64,000 nucleotides of DNA, from assembly GCF_034653355.1 (NCBI RefSeq), contig NZ_JAYEER010000001.1, positions 372,001 to 436,000 on the forward strand. Reading direction: 5' to 3'. The position numbers and the translations under genes are program-made. Below the pieces are notes generated by a model. That model saw nothing but the letters and a program-made list of their open reading frames with translations, was not told the origin of the DNA and did no database searches. This DNA comes from Nitrospirillum sp034653355 (GTDB lineage: Bacteria; Pseudomonadota; Alphaproteobacteria; Azospirillales; Azospirillaceae). This document shows, piece by piece, positions 9,440-17,415 of the stretch (positions are counted from its first letter, which is position 1; each line of letters begins with the position of its first letter).

Positions 9440-10803
9440 TTGTCGACGACGACGCGGCCTTGCGCGACGCGCTTGGCGAGGTGGTGGCCGATTGTGGCCA
9501 CACCCCCCGTTCCGCCCCCTCGGGGGAGGTCGCCTTGGCGATGCTGGCGAACGAGACTGTCGACGCCATGATCCTGGACCTGCGCATGCCGGGCCTGGAC
9601 GGGCTGGAGGTCCTGCGACGCGTACGCGCCCATTCCGCATCGTTGCCGGTCACCGTGCTGACGGCGCACGCCTCGGCGGCCAACACCATCGAGGCCATGC
9701 GCCGGGGCGCTTTCGATCATCTGACGAAGCCGGTGGGCCGTGCGGAACTGGCGCGAGTGGTACGGGATATGCTGGCCCTGAACCAGGGCCGAACCATCCC
9801 GAGGGAAAAGCCGGCCGCCCAGCCGGAAGGCCTGATCGGCGTCAGCGAAGCGATGCGGGCCGTTCAAAAGACCATCGGCATGCTGGCCGACAGCGACGCC
9901 ACCGTGCTGATCACGGGGGAGACGGGCACCGGCAAGGAGGTCGTGGCCCGCGCCATCCACGACCATGGCAACCGGGCCACCCTGCCCTTCGTGGCGGTCA
10001 ACTGCGCCGCCATTCCGTCGGAACTGATGGAGAGCGAGCTTTTCGGCCATGTGAAGGGCGCCTTCACCGGCGCCACCGCCGACAGGATGGGCGCCTTCCG
10101 CCAGGCCGCCGGCGGCACGTTGTTCCTGGATGAGATCGGCGACATGGATATCGCCCTGCAGGCGAAAATCCTGCGGGCCCTGCAAGAGCGGGCCATCACC
10201 CCGATCGGGGGCAAGCCTTCACCGATGGATGCGCGGGTGGTGGCCGCCACGCACCACGACCTGCGCCAACGTGTCAGGGAGGGCGGCTTCAGGGAGGACC
10301 TGTTCTACCGGCTGCATGTCATCCCCATCCACCTGCCGCCCTTACGGGAACGGCGGGCGGACATTCTGCCCTTGGCCGAGGCTTTTCTCGCCCGAGCCGG
10401 AACCAAGGTGCTGAACGCCGACGCCGCGGCCCGGCTGGTGGCCCATGATTGGCTGGGCAATGTCCGGGAATTGCGCAACGTCATGGAGCGCGTGGCTGTC
10501 CTGGTTCGCGGCCCCGTCGTCACCGCGCGCGACATCGATTTCCTTGGCCGGTCGGACCATCCGCGACCTGCTGGCGGGCCAGCGGACCCGTTGGACGAGG
10601 ATCTGCCCGCAGCCGTGGCCAAGCTGGAGACCACGATGATCCGCCACGCCTTGGACCGGTGTGCCGGCAATCGCACGGAAGCGGCACGCCTGCTGGGTAT
10701 CCATCGCCCCCTGCTGTACGCCAAAATGAAGCGCTACGGCATCGAAGCGTCCGAAGAGCGAACGGCCACCGTCCCGAATTCGGACGCCGCGGAGGGCGCA
10801 TGA
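9424..10803 (+). CDS. NtrC-family sigma-54-dependent response regulator
   Basis: 459 residues in three parts: receiver domain with phospho-acceptor Asp52 (LDLRMPGLDG) and Lys in LTKPV; AAA+ domain with Walker A GETGTGKE, the sigma-54 contact motif GAFTGA, Walker B TLFLDEIGD and WLGNVRELRN; and a C-terminal Fis-type helix-turn-helix (RTEAARLLGIHRPLLYAKMK). It is the partner of the kinase just upstream. A consensus sigma-54 promoter begins 35 bp after its stop, so the secreted protein and MFS genes downstream are plausible targets. Confidence 0.93.
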   Translation: MATVLIVDDDAALRDALGEVVADCGHTPRSAPSGEVALAMLANETVDAMILDLRMPGLDGLEVLRRVRAHSASLPVTVLTAHASAANTIEAMRRGAFDHLTKPVGRAELARVVRDMLALNQGRTIPREKPAAQPEGLIGVSEAMRAVQKTIGMLADSDATVLITGETGTGKEVVARAIHDHGNRATLPFVAVNCAAIPSELMESELFGHVKGAFTGATADRMGAFRQAAGGTLFLDEIGDMDIALQAKILRALQERAITPIGGKPSPMDARVVAATHHDLRQRVREGGFREDLFYRLHVIPIHLPPLRERRADILPLAEAFLARAGTKVLNADAAARLVAHDWLGNVRELRNVMERVAVLVRGPVVTARDIDFLGRSDHPRPAGGPADPLDEDLPAAVAKLETTMIRHALDRCAGNRTEAARLLGIHRPLLYAKMKRYGIEASEERTATVPNSDAAEGA

Positions 10804-10838
10804 GGCCGCGAACCCGCGGCCAGCCTTGATGTCTTCCA

Positions 10839-10853
10839 TGGCACGGCCTTTGC
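10839..10853 (+). promoter_or_regulatory. Sigma-54 promoter (-24/-12) upstream of the secreted protein gene
   Basis: TGGCAC-GGCCT-TTGC matches the sigma-54 consensus with GG and GC separated by exactly ten bases. The predicted start is about 10865, some 28 bases before the ATG at 10893. The sigma-54 activator gene ends 35 bp upstream of this element, which supports the call. Upstream activator sites would have to lie inside the regulator gene and were not identified. Confidence 0.75.
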
Positions 10854-10860
10854 CGAACAC

Positions 10861-10883
10861 CTCCTGGTTCCCATAACCAGGAG
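10861..10883 (+). promoter_or_regulatory. Perfect hairpin that contains the ribosome binding site of the next gene
   Basis: Arms CTCCTGGTT and AACCAGGAG (9 bp, perfect) enclose the loop CCCAT. The 3' arm holds the Shine-Dalgarno AGGAG, nine bases before the ATG at 10893, and the 5' arm holds the complementary CTCCT. RNA that includes both arms would hide the ribosome site. RNA starting at the predicted sigma-54 start (about 10865) would lack the CTCC needed to cover it. A DNA operator is the alternative reading. Confidence 0.6.
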
Positions 10884-10892
10884 TAGAGGCTC

Positions 10893-11582
10893 ATGCCAAC
10901 CCTTCGGAACGTCGGCCTTCTGGCAGGTACGGCCCTGTTGGCCGTTCAAGCCGCCAGTCACGCGCAGGTGGCGCCCCCCGCCTGGACGCCCGCTCCGGCA
11001 CCGCTCTATGACGCGGCGCAACTCCCGGCGGTTCGGGGCGTGGTCCGCCAATTCACGCAGACACCCCGGGGCGACATCGATGGCCTGATCCTCGCGGACG
11101 GCACCGAGGTGAAGACGCCTCCACACCTGTCCTGCGAGATCGCCTACACCATCCGTCCCGGCAACACGGTGGTCGTGCACGGCCTGCGGGCGGTGGCGCT
11201 GCCCCTGGTGCGCGCGATGTCGATAACCAATGAGGCGACGAAGATCACCATCAGCGATGACGGACCCGGCCCAGGCCGCCGGCTGGACGCCACGGACGGT
11301 GCGCCGACCCTGTCAAGCGGCCGGGTGCGCATGCCGTTGCATGGACCGGAGGGCGAAATCGACGGCGCGCTGCTGGAGGACGGCACCGTGCTGCGGCTGC
11401 CACCCGACGCCTACCGCGCCGCCGCGGAGCTTAAACCCGGCCAGACCGTGTTCGCCGAGGGGCCCGTCCTCACCACCCCGTTCGGCCGGGTGGTCGACGT
11501 GAGCGCCATAGGAACCGGGCGGGACCGCCTGGAACCAATCGCCCCGCCGCCGCCGGCACCACCCCCGCCGCCGCGGCCATGA
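10893..11582 (+). CDS. Secreted protein with two tandem copies of a small domain, function unknown
   Basis: 229 residues starting with a signal peptide (cleavage probably after HAQ at about residue 25). Two similar segments follow: the first carries GDIDGLILADGTEVKTPP, the second GEIDGALLEDGTVLRLPP about 95 residues later, each followed by a PGxTV(V/F) strand. The protein ends in a proline tail. The repeat pattern looks like small beta-barrel (OB-like) domains, but no family is recognised with certainty. It lies behind a sigma-54 promoter and a hairpin-borne ribosome site, 22 bp before an MFS gene, suggesting joint regulation by the upstream two-component system. Confidence 0.75.
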   Translation: MPTLRNVGLLAGTALLAVQAASHAQVAPPAWTPAPAPLYDAAQLPAVRGVVRQFTQTPRGDIDGLILADGTEVKTPPHLSCEIAYTIRPGNTVVVHGLRAVALPLVRAMSITNEATKITISDDGPGPGRRLDATDGAPTLSSGRVRMPLHGPEGEIDGALLEDGTVLRLPPDAYRAAAELKPGQTVFAEGPVLTTPFGRVVDVSAIGTGRDRLEPIAPPPPAPPPPPRP

Positions 11583-11604
11583 CGGCTCCATCCCGGGTCC
11601 CCTG

Positions 11605-12855
11605 ATGACGTTGAACCTCCCGCCGCTCAAAAAACCGAATGCCCTGGATGCGCTTAATTTCCTGCTCGCCGACGTGCGGGGGGCCTTGGGACCGTTCCTC
11701 AACGTCTTCCTGGTGACGCAGCAGGGGTGGAGCCAATCGGCCGTCGGTGTGGTGGCGATGGTGGGCGGCTTGCTTGGCCTGCTCGCCCAGGGACCGGCTG
11801 GCGCGCTCATCGACACCGTGCGCGCCAAGCGCGAACTGGTGGCCGGGGGCCTTGCCATACTGGCCGTCGGCAGCCTGGTCATCTTCGCGGTCCCGACTTT
11901 CTGGCCTGTCATGGTGGCCAACGCCACGCTAGCGGTGGTGGGTGACATTTTCGGGCCGGCGGTGGCGGCGCTGACCCTGGGCCTGTACGCGCGGTCCCAG
12001 CTGGCCGGGCGCATGGGCCGCAACGGCGCTTTCGACCATGCTGGCAATGTCTTCATCGCCGTCGTCGCCGGGGTCATCGGCCGCCTTTTCGGCCAGCGGG
12101 CCATTTTCCTCCTCGGGCCCGTCTTCGCCCTGCTTGCGATCGGGGCCGTCCTGTCCATTCCGGCGGGAGGAATTGATCATGATCGTGCCGGGAGGCATGA
12201 CCAGCCGTCCCGAGGGCGGCGCCAAGCGCATCTGTCCGCCTTCATCCGGTGCCGGCCGCTCATGATCTTCGCCGGCTGCGGGTTGCTGTTCCACTTCGCC
12301 AACGCCCCGCTGCTTCCCCTGGTGGGCCAGAAACTGGCCAGCGCGAACCCGGAGTGGGCGACCGCGATGATGTCGTCCTGCATCATCGCCGCCCAGCTGG
12401 TCATGCTGCCCATGGCGCTGTTCGCCGGCCATTACGCGCGGAAATGGGGGCGTAAGCCCGTCTTGCTCATCGCGTTCACCATCCTGCCGGTTCGGGCCTG
12501 CCTCTATATCGTTTCCGACAACCCGGCTTGGCTTATCGGCGTCCAGCTTCTGGACGGGATCGGTGCCGGCCTGATCGGGGTCCTGACGCCGCTGGTCGTC
12601 TCCGACCTGACGCGCGCGACCGGTCACTACAACCTGGCCCTGGGCCTTGTCATGTCCGCCCAAGGCGTGGGCGGGGCGATCAGCGGGCTGGCGGCGGGCG
12701 CCGTCGTCGACAGGCTCGGCTATCCGCCGGCGTTCCTGGGCCCGGGGCTTGCCGCCGGCATCGCGGTTGTGGCGTTGCTGGCGTTTTTTCCGGAAACCGG
12801 CGCCCCGCCCGCATCGCCTCAGGCAGGCCAACCTGATGTGATCGGACTCTCCTGA
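11605..12855 (+). CDS. MFS transporter
   Basis: 416 residues with about twelve hydrophobic segments in two halves split by a charged central loop (GIDHDRAGRHDQPSRGRRQA, about 192-211). The MFS loop motif appears as GPAGALIDTVRAKRE in the first half and GHYARKWGRKPVL in the second. Substrate cannot be told from sequence. The gene follows the secreted duplicated-domain protein by 22 bp and probably shares its promoter. It ends about 75 bp before the convergent MarR gene. Confidence 0.88.
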   Translation: MTLNLPPLKKPNALDALNFLLADVRGALGPFLNVFLVTQQGWSQSAVGVVAMVGGLLGLLAQGPAGALIDTVRAKRELVAGGLAILAVGSLVIFAVPTFWPVMVANATLAVVGDIFGPAVAALTLGLYARSQLAGRMGRNGAFDHAGNVFIAVVAGVIGRLFGQRAIFLLGPVFALLAIGAVLSIPAGGIDHDRAGRHDQPSRGRRQAHLSAFIRCRPLMIFAGCGLLFHFANAPLLPLVGQKLASANPEWATAMMSSCIIAAQLVMLPMALFAGHYARKWGRKPVLLIAFTILPVRACLYIVSDNPAWLIGVQLLDGIGAGLIGVLTPLVVSDLTRATGHYNLALGLVMSAQGVGGAISGLAAGAVVDRLGYPPAFLGPGLAAGIAVVALLAFFPETGAPPASPQAGQPDVIGLS

Positions 12856-12930
12856 ACGGACGCGGTTCGATTTGTTCGCCGCCGCGAGCCTACCGCGATC
12901 CTCGCCAGCCCAGACGCCGCGGCGGCGATG

Positions 12931-13419
12931 TCAGCGCCCCTCACCCATCACCCGCCACAACCGCTCATATAATGACGACCGCGCCAGCGCCGCGTCCAGG
13001 CGATCCAGCGTGGTGATGACGCCCGCCGCTTCCGCGTCCAATTCCATGGCCACCACGTCCATGGCCGCCCACACCGGTTCCAACCGGGCATAGAGCGCCC
13101 GCCCCTGCGCCGACAGGTCGATGCGGCGGCTGCGCGCGTCGCGCGGATCGTCCTGGGTTTCGATCAACCCCGCCGCCTCCATCGACCGCCGCGTCTGGCT
13201 GACGGACGGCTGACTGATACCCAGGGCGCGCGCCAACTCGCTGACGGAGGCCGCCCCACCTTCCATCAACTGTTCCATCACGCCCCACCAGCGCTGCTCG
13301 AACGCCACGCCGAATTCGGCATAGACGCGCCGCGCGTCCTCATCGATGCGTTCGGTCAGCCGCCGCAACCGCCCACCCAAGGCGAGCGGGCCGCGCCGGC
13401 GCATGTGGTCCGTGGTCAT
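12931..13419 (-). CDS. MarR-family transcriptional regulator
   Basis: 162 residues. The winged helix is visible in SVSELARALGISQPSVSQTRR followed by AAGLIETQDDPRDARSRRIDL, the MarR recognition helix and wing. Three in-frame ATGs lie upstream. The one at 13419 (MTTDHMRRRG) is preferred because AAGGAGG ends eight bases before it, while the ATG at 13425 would be only two bases from that site. The earlier ATGs lie within or next to the operator region. It diverges from the S41 peptidase gene across two copies of a palindrome, so self-regulation and control of the peptidase are likely. Confidence 0.9.
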   Translation of the reverse strand: MTTDHMRRRGPLALGGRLRRLTERIDEDARRVYAEFGVAFEQRWWGVMEQLMEGGAASVSELARALGISQPSVSQTRRSMEAAGLIETQDDPRDARSRRIDLSAQGRALYARLEPVWAAMDVVAMELDAEAAGVITTLDRLDAALARSSLYERLWRVMGEGR

Positions 13420-13443
13420 GAGCATCGCCTCCTTGCACATACA

Positions 13444-13476
13444 TAGGCGCCTAACTATTATCTGCATAGGCGCCTA
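13444..13476. promoter_or_regulatory. Tandem MarR-type operators
   Basis: The 10-bp palindrome TAGGCGCCTA occurs at 13444-13453 and again at 13467-13476, both within the longer repeat CATAGGCGCCTAAC. The centres are 23 bp apart, about two helical turns, so two dimers would sit on the same face of the helix. MarR-family proteins commonly bind such short palindromes next to their own gene. The sites lie just upstream of the MarR ribosome site and about 65 bp before the peptidase start. Confidence 0.75.
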
Positions 13477-13539
13477 ACAAGTATCGGGGCGCGGGCCAAA
13501 AGGCCAGAACGGGAAAGTGGGAACAGGAAAGGACAAGGG

Positions 13540-15027
13540 ATGATGAAGCGGGCCTGCGCGCGCACCATTGGCTGTTTCATTCTCGGCATGGCGATGGCCT
13601 GCGCGACGGCAACGGCCCAAATTTCGCCGGAACCGACCTACCCCGCTGCCGACGTCCGCGCCGACATGGATACGCTGTACCGGCGCCTGCAGGCGGACGC
13701 CTTCGACCTCTACGCCTTCACGCCCAAGGCCGACATGGACCGGTTGCACCGGCAACTGAGGACCGATATCACGACGCCACTGACACGCGCCCAAGCCGAA
13801 GCGCGACTGGAACTGCTGGCCGCCGCCGCCCACCAGGGCCACACCCGGGTGGAGGGCGTGTACGCCACCTGGGCCGCCTATCAGAAAGCGGGTGGGCTGG
13901 CCTTCCCCTTGGCCGTGCGGATCAAGGAAGGGCGGATATACATCGCCCGCAATCTCAGCGACAGGGCGCAACTGGCGCCCGGCGACCAGATCCTGGCCAT
14001 CGATGGCGTGCCGGTCACCACATGGCTGACACGCCTGCGCCGCCACATCTCCGCCGAAACTCCGGCGCTGGCGGACAGCATCCTGGAATATGACTTTCCC
14101 CTGTATCTATGGGTCGCAACCGGTGCCAGGCCGGCCTTCAAGGTGATAGTGAAGCCGGCCGGCGCATCGGTGCCCGACACCGTCACACTGACGGCGCGGA
14201 CCAAGGTGGACATGGCCTCGACCAGCCAGTCCCGTCCCCCCGCGCTGGATCTGGCGCAGCCGTTGCGCGACGCCCGGGTGCTGGCCAATGGCGTCGGTTA
14301 TCTGCGGCCGGGTCCCTTTTACAACGAGGCTGCGAAAACCGGCGCGGATGAGTGGGACGTGGCCAGCTTCCGCACCTTCATCGACGGCGCCTTCCGCAGC
14401 TTCAAGGCCCAGGGCGTCACCCGGTTGATCATCGACCTGCGCGGCAATCCCGGCGGCGACAGCCTGTTCAGCGACGTCATGGTCTCCTGGTTCGCCACTC
14501 GGCCCTACCAGTTCTTCTCATCTTTCCGGATACGGGTCAGCGCCGATGCCGTGGCCGCCAACCGAAACCGCATCGCGCGGGACGCTGTGGCGGCTGGCGC
14601 CATCTCGCAACGCTTCGCCGATTTGTACGCCACGGCCACGCCGGGCGACGTCATTGCCCTGACCTTGCCCGACAGCCAGCCCAACAGGGAGGAGCGTTTC
14701 ACGGGCAAGGTGTACGCCCTGGTCAACCGCCAGACCTACTCCAATGCCGTGGCGGTGGCCGCAACCATCCAAGATTACGGCTTCGGCCGGATCCTGGGCG
14801 AACCGACCACCGACATGGCGACGGCTTTTGGCGCCATGGAGCGGTTCACGCTGCCCGCCACCGGCATCACGGTCGGCTTCCCCAAGGCCCACATCATACG
14901 GCCCAACGGCGATACCCGTGCCCGTGGGGTGACACCTGACATCGCCATCCCCTTCCCCATCGTGGAGACGCCGGACGACCCGGTGCTGCAACACGCCATC
15001 CGGATCGCCGCAGCGGACGCGCCTTAA
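13540..15027 (+). CDS. Secreted S41-family (C-terminal-processing-like) peptidase
   Basis: 495 residues with a signal peptide (cleavage near ATAQ, residue 26). The middle contains a PDZ-like piece (LAPGDQILAIDGVPVTTW). The catalytic half shows TRLIIDLRGNPGGD, the oxyanion-strand motif of S41 peptidases, and VNRQTYSNAVAVAA, whose serine is the expected nucleophile. The order fits stand-alone S41 enzymes of unknown physiological substrate, acting in the periplasm or outside. ATG at 13540 or 13543 are both possible. The gene is divergent from the MarR regulator and faces the convergent end of hypF. Confidence 0.85.
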   Translation: MMKRACARTIGCFILGMAMACATATAQISPEPTYPAADVRADMDTLYRRLQADAFDLYAFTPKADMDRLHRQLRTDITTPLTRAQAEARLELLAAAAHQGHTRVEGVYATWAAYQKAGGLAFPLAVRIKEGRIYIARNLSDRAQLAPGDQILAIDGVPVTTWLTRLRRHISAETPALADSILEYDFPLYLWVATGARPAFKVIVKPAGASVPDTVTLTARTKVDMASTSQSRPPALDLAQPLRDARVLANGVGYLRPGPFYNEAAKTGADEWDVASFRTFIDGAFRSFKAQGVTRLIIDLRGNPGGDSLFSDVMVSWFATRPYQFFSSFRIRVSADAVAANRNRIARDAVAAGAISQRFADLYATATPGDVIALTLPDSQPNREERFTGKVYALVNRQTYSNAVAVAATIQDYGFGRILGEPTTDMATAFGAMERFTLPATGITVGFPKAHIIRPNGDTRARGVTPDIAIPFPIVETPDDPVLQHAIRIAAADAP

Positions 15028-15057
15028 CGGAAGTGTCGTCGATCGCGAGGCCCAGCG

Positions 15058-17415
15058 CTACCTGGCTTTCGGCCGTGATGTGCATGCTGCCGGCGTTGGA
15101 ATGGATGTGCCCAGGGCGGCCAACACGGCCTGGCCCAGCGCCAAGCCGCCATCGTTGGCCGGCACCCGGGCGTGCGTCACGGGCCGGCAGCCAACGGCAC
15201 GCAGGCGGGCCTGCAGTTCGTGCAGGATGATGCGGTTCTGCAGGACACCGCCCGACAGCGCCACAATGGTTCCAATACCGGCCCCCAGGCGCGCCGCCGC
15301 CGAGGCCATGGCCTCGGCAAAACCCAGATGGAAGCGGGCGGCGACCAGCCCCGGGGCCTCTCCGACACGAAGGTCGGCCAGCAGCGCCTCCCACATCGGA
15401 AGCCACCCGATCACCACGGGGTCACCCCCGCCAAGCGCCACCGGATAGGACCGGGCCGCCGCCATGTGGGGGCGCGCGAGGGCTTCCAGCGCCATCGCGG
15501 CCTGGGCCTCGTGCCCGATGCGCGCGGGGTGGATGCCCAGCGCCGCCGCGACCGCGTCGAACAGCCGGCCGGCCGAGGAACAGGGCGGCGTGTTGGTGCC
15601 TGTTTCCAGCATGCGTTCCAGCACCGCCACCTGCGCGTCAGGCGGCAGATGGTGTCGCACGGGCGCGGCCCGGGTCCGCCAGGCATCGCCAAAGGCCAGG
15701 CGCAGTTGGGCCACCAGGTTGCGCCACGGCTCACGCATCGCGGCCGCTCCGCCGGCCAGGGCCGCGGGGGCGATGTGGGCGGCGCGGGTCACGCCGTGGT
15801 ACCCTCCCCGCAGGATCTCGCCCCCCCACAGCGTTCCGTCACCGCCCAGGCCCAGGCCGTCCAGGATCAGGCCGAAGGCCCCTTCCCCACCATCGCCCAC
15901 CCCGATGCCGGCGTCAGCCAGGCAGGCGGCCATATGCGCATGATGGTGCCCCACGCGGACCAGCCGCGCGCCACATTCCCGGGCGAGCGCGGCGCCCAGC
16001 GTGGTCGACAGATAGTCGGGGTGGGCGTCGACCGCGACCACCGCCGGGGTGAAGTCGAATAGCTCGCGGTAAAGGCGCAGCATCGCGCCATAGTCATCGA
16101 GGGCGGCGGCGTTCTCCAGATCGCCGATGTGCTGGGACAGGATGGCCTGGCCGTCCCGCAGCAGGCAGAAGGTCGCCTTCAGCTCACCCCCCATGGCCAA
16201 GGTGGGCGGCAGGCCGTCGAAGCCCGGGGGCAGGGGCAGCGGCGCCGGGGCATAGCCCCGCGCCCGCCGCAGGATGACGGGCGCCCCCCGGGTGGCGGCG
16301 ACGACGCTGTCATCCAGGCGGTTGAGGATGGCCCGGTCGTGCATCAGCCAGGCATCGGCCAGTCCGGCCAAGCGACCGCGCGCATCCTCATTGCTGATGA
16401 CCTGCGGCTCATCCGACCGGTTGCCCGACGTCATCACCAGGGGTCCGTCCATGCGCGCCATCAACAGATGATGCAGGGGCGTGTACGGCAGCATGACGCC
16501 CAGATGATCCTGGCCGGGCGCCAACCCGTCCGGAAGGGGCGCGCCATCGGGTCGCCTGGCTAGCAGCACGATGGGTGCCGCGGGCGATTGCAACAGGGCG
16601 CATGTCGCGTCGTCCAGCCGGCAATACCGCCCGATCTCATCCACTGAGCGGGCCATCACCGCGAAGGGCTTGGCATCGCGCGCCTTGCGCCGCCGCAATT
16701 CCATCACCGTGGTGGAACTGGTGGCGTCACAGACCAGATGAAAGCCGCCGATGCCCTTCACGGCGACGATACCGCCGGCGCGCAGCAGCGCCGCCGCCGC
16801 GTCCAGCGGATCCGTTCCCGCCACCGGGGCGGGCTCCAGCCAAAGCCGGGGACCGCAGGCGGGACAAGCCGTCGGCTGGGCATGGAAGCGGCGGTCGGCG
16901 GGGTCCGCGTATTCGGCGGCGCACGCCGGGCACATCGGAAATGCCGCCATGGCCGTGTTGGCGCGGTCGTAGGGGATGGCGCTCACGATGGACAGGCGGG
17001 GCCCGCAATGGGTGCAGTTGCCAAAGGCGTAGCCCCGGCGCCGGTCGGCGGGGTCGAACAGCTCCGCCCGGCAGGCGGGGCAGGTGGCGGCATCCGGCAC
17101 GATACCCGTCCGCGCCGTTCCGGCGACGCTGGCGGCGATGATGAAGCCGCCAGGCGGTGGGCCGCCATGGGGCGCGACCTCGATGGCGTCGATACGCGCC
17201 AGGGGCGGCGCCTCGCCGCGCAGGCGGTCCTGGAATCTGTCCAGCGCCGCCGGGGCCCCCCAAGCATGGATGATCACGCCGTCGCCGTCATTGGCGACAT
17301 CGCCGGCAATATCCAATGCCTGCGCCAACCGCCAGACGTGGGGCCGGAAGCCCACCCCCTGGACCAGGCCCCGCACGCGGATATGGCGGCCCGCCATGGC
17401 GCCGGTGGTCCCCAT
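15058..17415 (-). CDS. hypF: [NiFe]-hydrogenase maturation carbamoyltransferase HypF
   Basis: Makes the thiocarbamate used for the CN ligands of the NiFe site: it takes carbamoyl phosphate and passes the carbamoyl group to HypE. About 785 residues with the expected order: acylphosphatase domain (VRGLVQGVGFRPHVW), two zinc-finger pairs (CPACRAELFDP with CTHCGP; CPACAAEY with CPACGPRL), a YrdC-like domain (AVKGIGGFHLVCDA), and the carbamoyltransferase part with VGHHHAHMAACLADAG and GDGTLWGGEIL. The ATG at 17415 shares one base with the hupV stop. It is the last gene of the hydrogenase region. Confidence 0.96.
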   Translation of the reverse strand: MGTTGAMAGRHIRVRGLVQGVGFRPHVWRLAQALDIAGDVANDGDGVIIHAWGAPAALDRFQDRLRGEAPPLARIDAIEVAPHGGPPPGGFIIAASVAGTARTGIVPDAATCPACRAELFDPADRRRGYAFGNCTHCGPRLSIVSAIPYDRANTAMAAFPMCPACAAEYADPADRRFHAQPTACPACGPRLWLEPAPVAGTDPLDAAAALLRAGGIVAVKGIGGFHLVCDATSSTTVMELRRRKARDAKPFAVMARSVDEIGRYCRLDDATCALLQSPAAPIVLLARRPDGAPLPDGLAPGQDHLGVMLPYTPLHHLLMARMDGPLVMTSGNRSDEPQVISNEDARGRLAGLADAWLMHDRAILNRLDDSVVAATRGAPVILRRARGYAPAPLPLPPGFDGLPPTLAMGGELKATFCLLRDGQAILSQHIGDLENAAALDDYGAMLRLYRELFDFTPAVVAVDAHPDYLSTTLGAALARECGARLVRVGHHHAHMAACLADAGIGVGDGGEGAFGLILDGLGLGGDGTLWGGEILRGGYHGVTRAAHIAPAALAGGAAAMREPWRNLVAQLRLAFGDAWRTRAAPVRHHLPPDAQVAVLERMLETGTNTPPCSSAGRLFDAVAAALGIHPARIGHEAQAAMALEALARPHMAAARSYPVALGGGDPVVIGWLPMWEALLADLRVGEAPGLVAARFHLGFAEAMASAAARLGAGIGTIVALSGGVLQNRIILHELQARLRAVGCRPVTHARVPANDGGLALGQAVLAALGTSIPTPAACTSRPKAR

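Noticed and set aside
12931..13467. A 178-residue MarR protein starting at 13467
   Set aside because: That start lies inside the operator repeats and lacks a ribosome site; AAGGAGG supports 13419.
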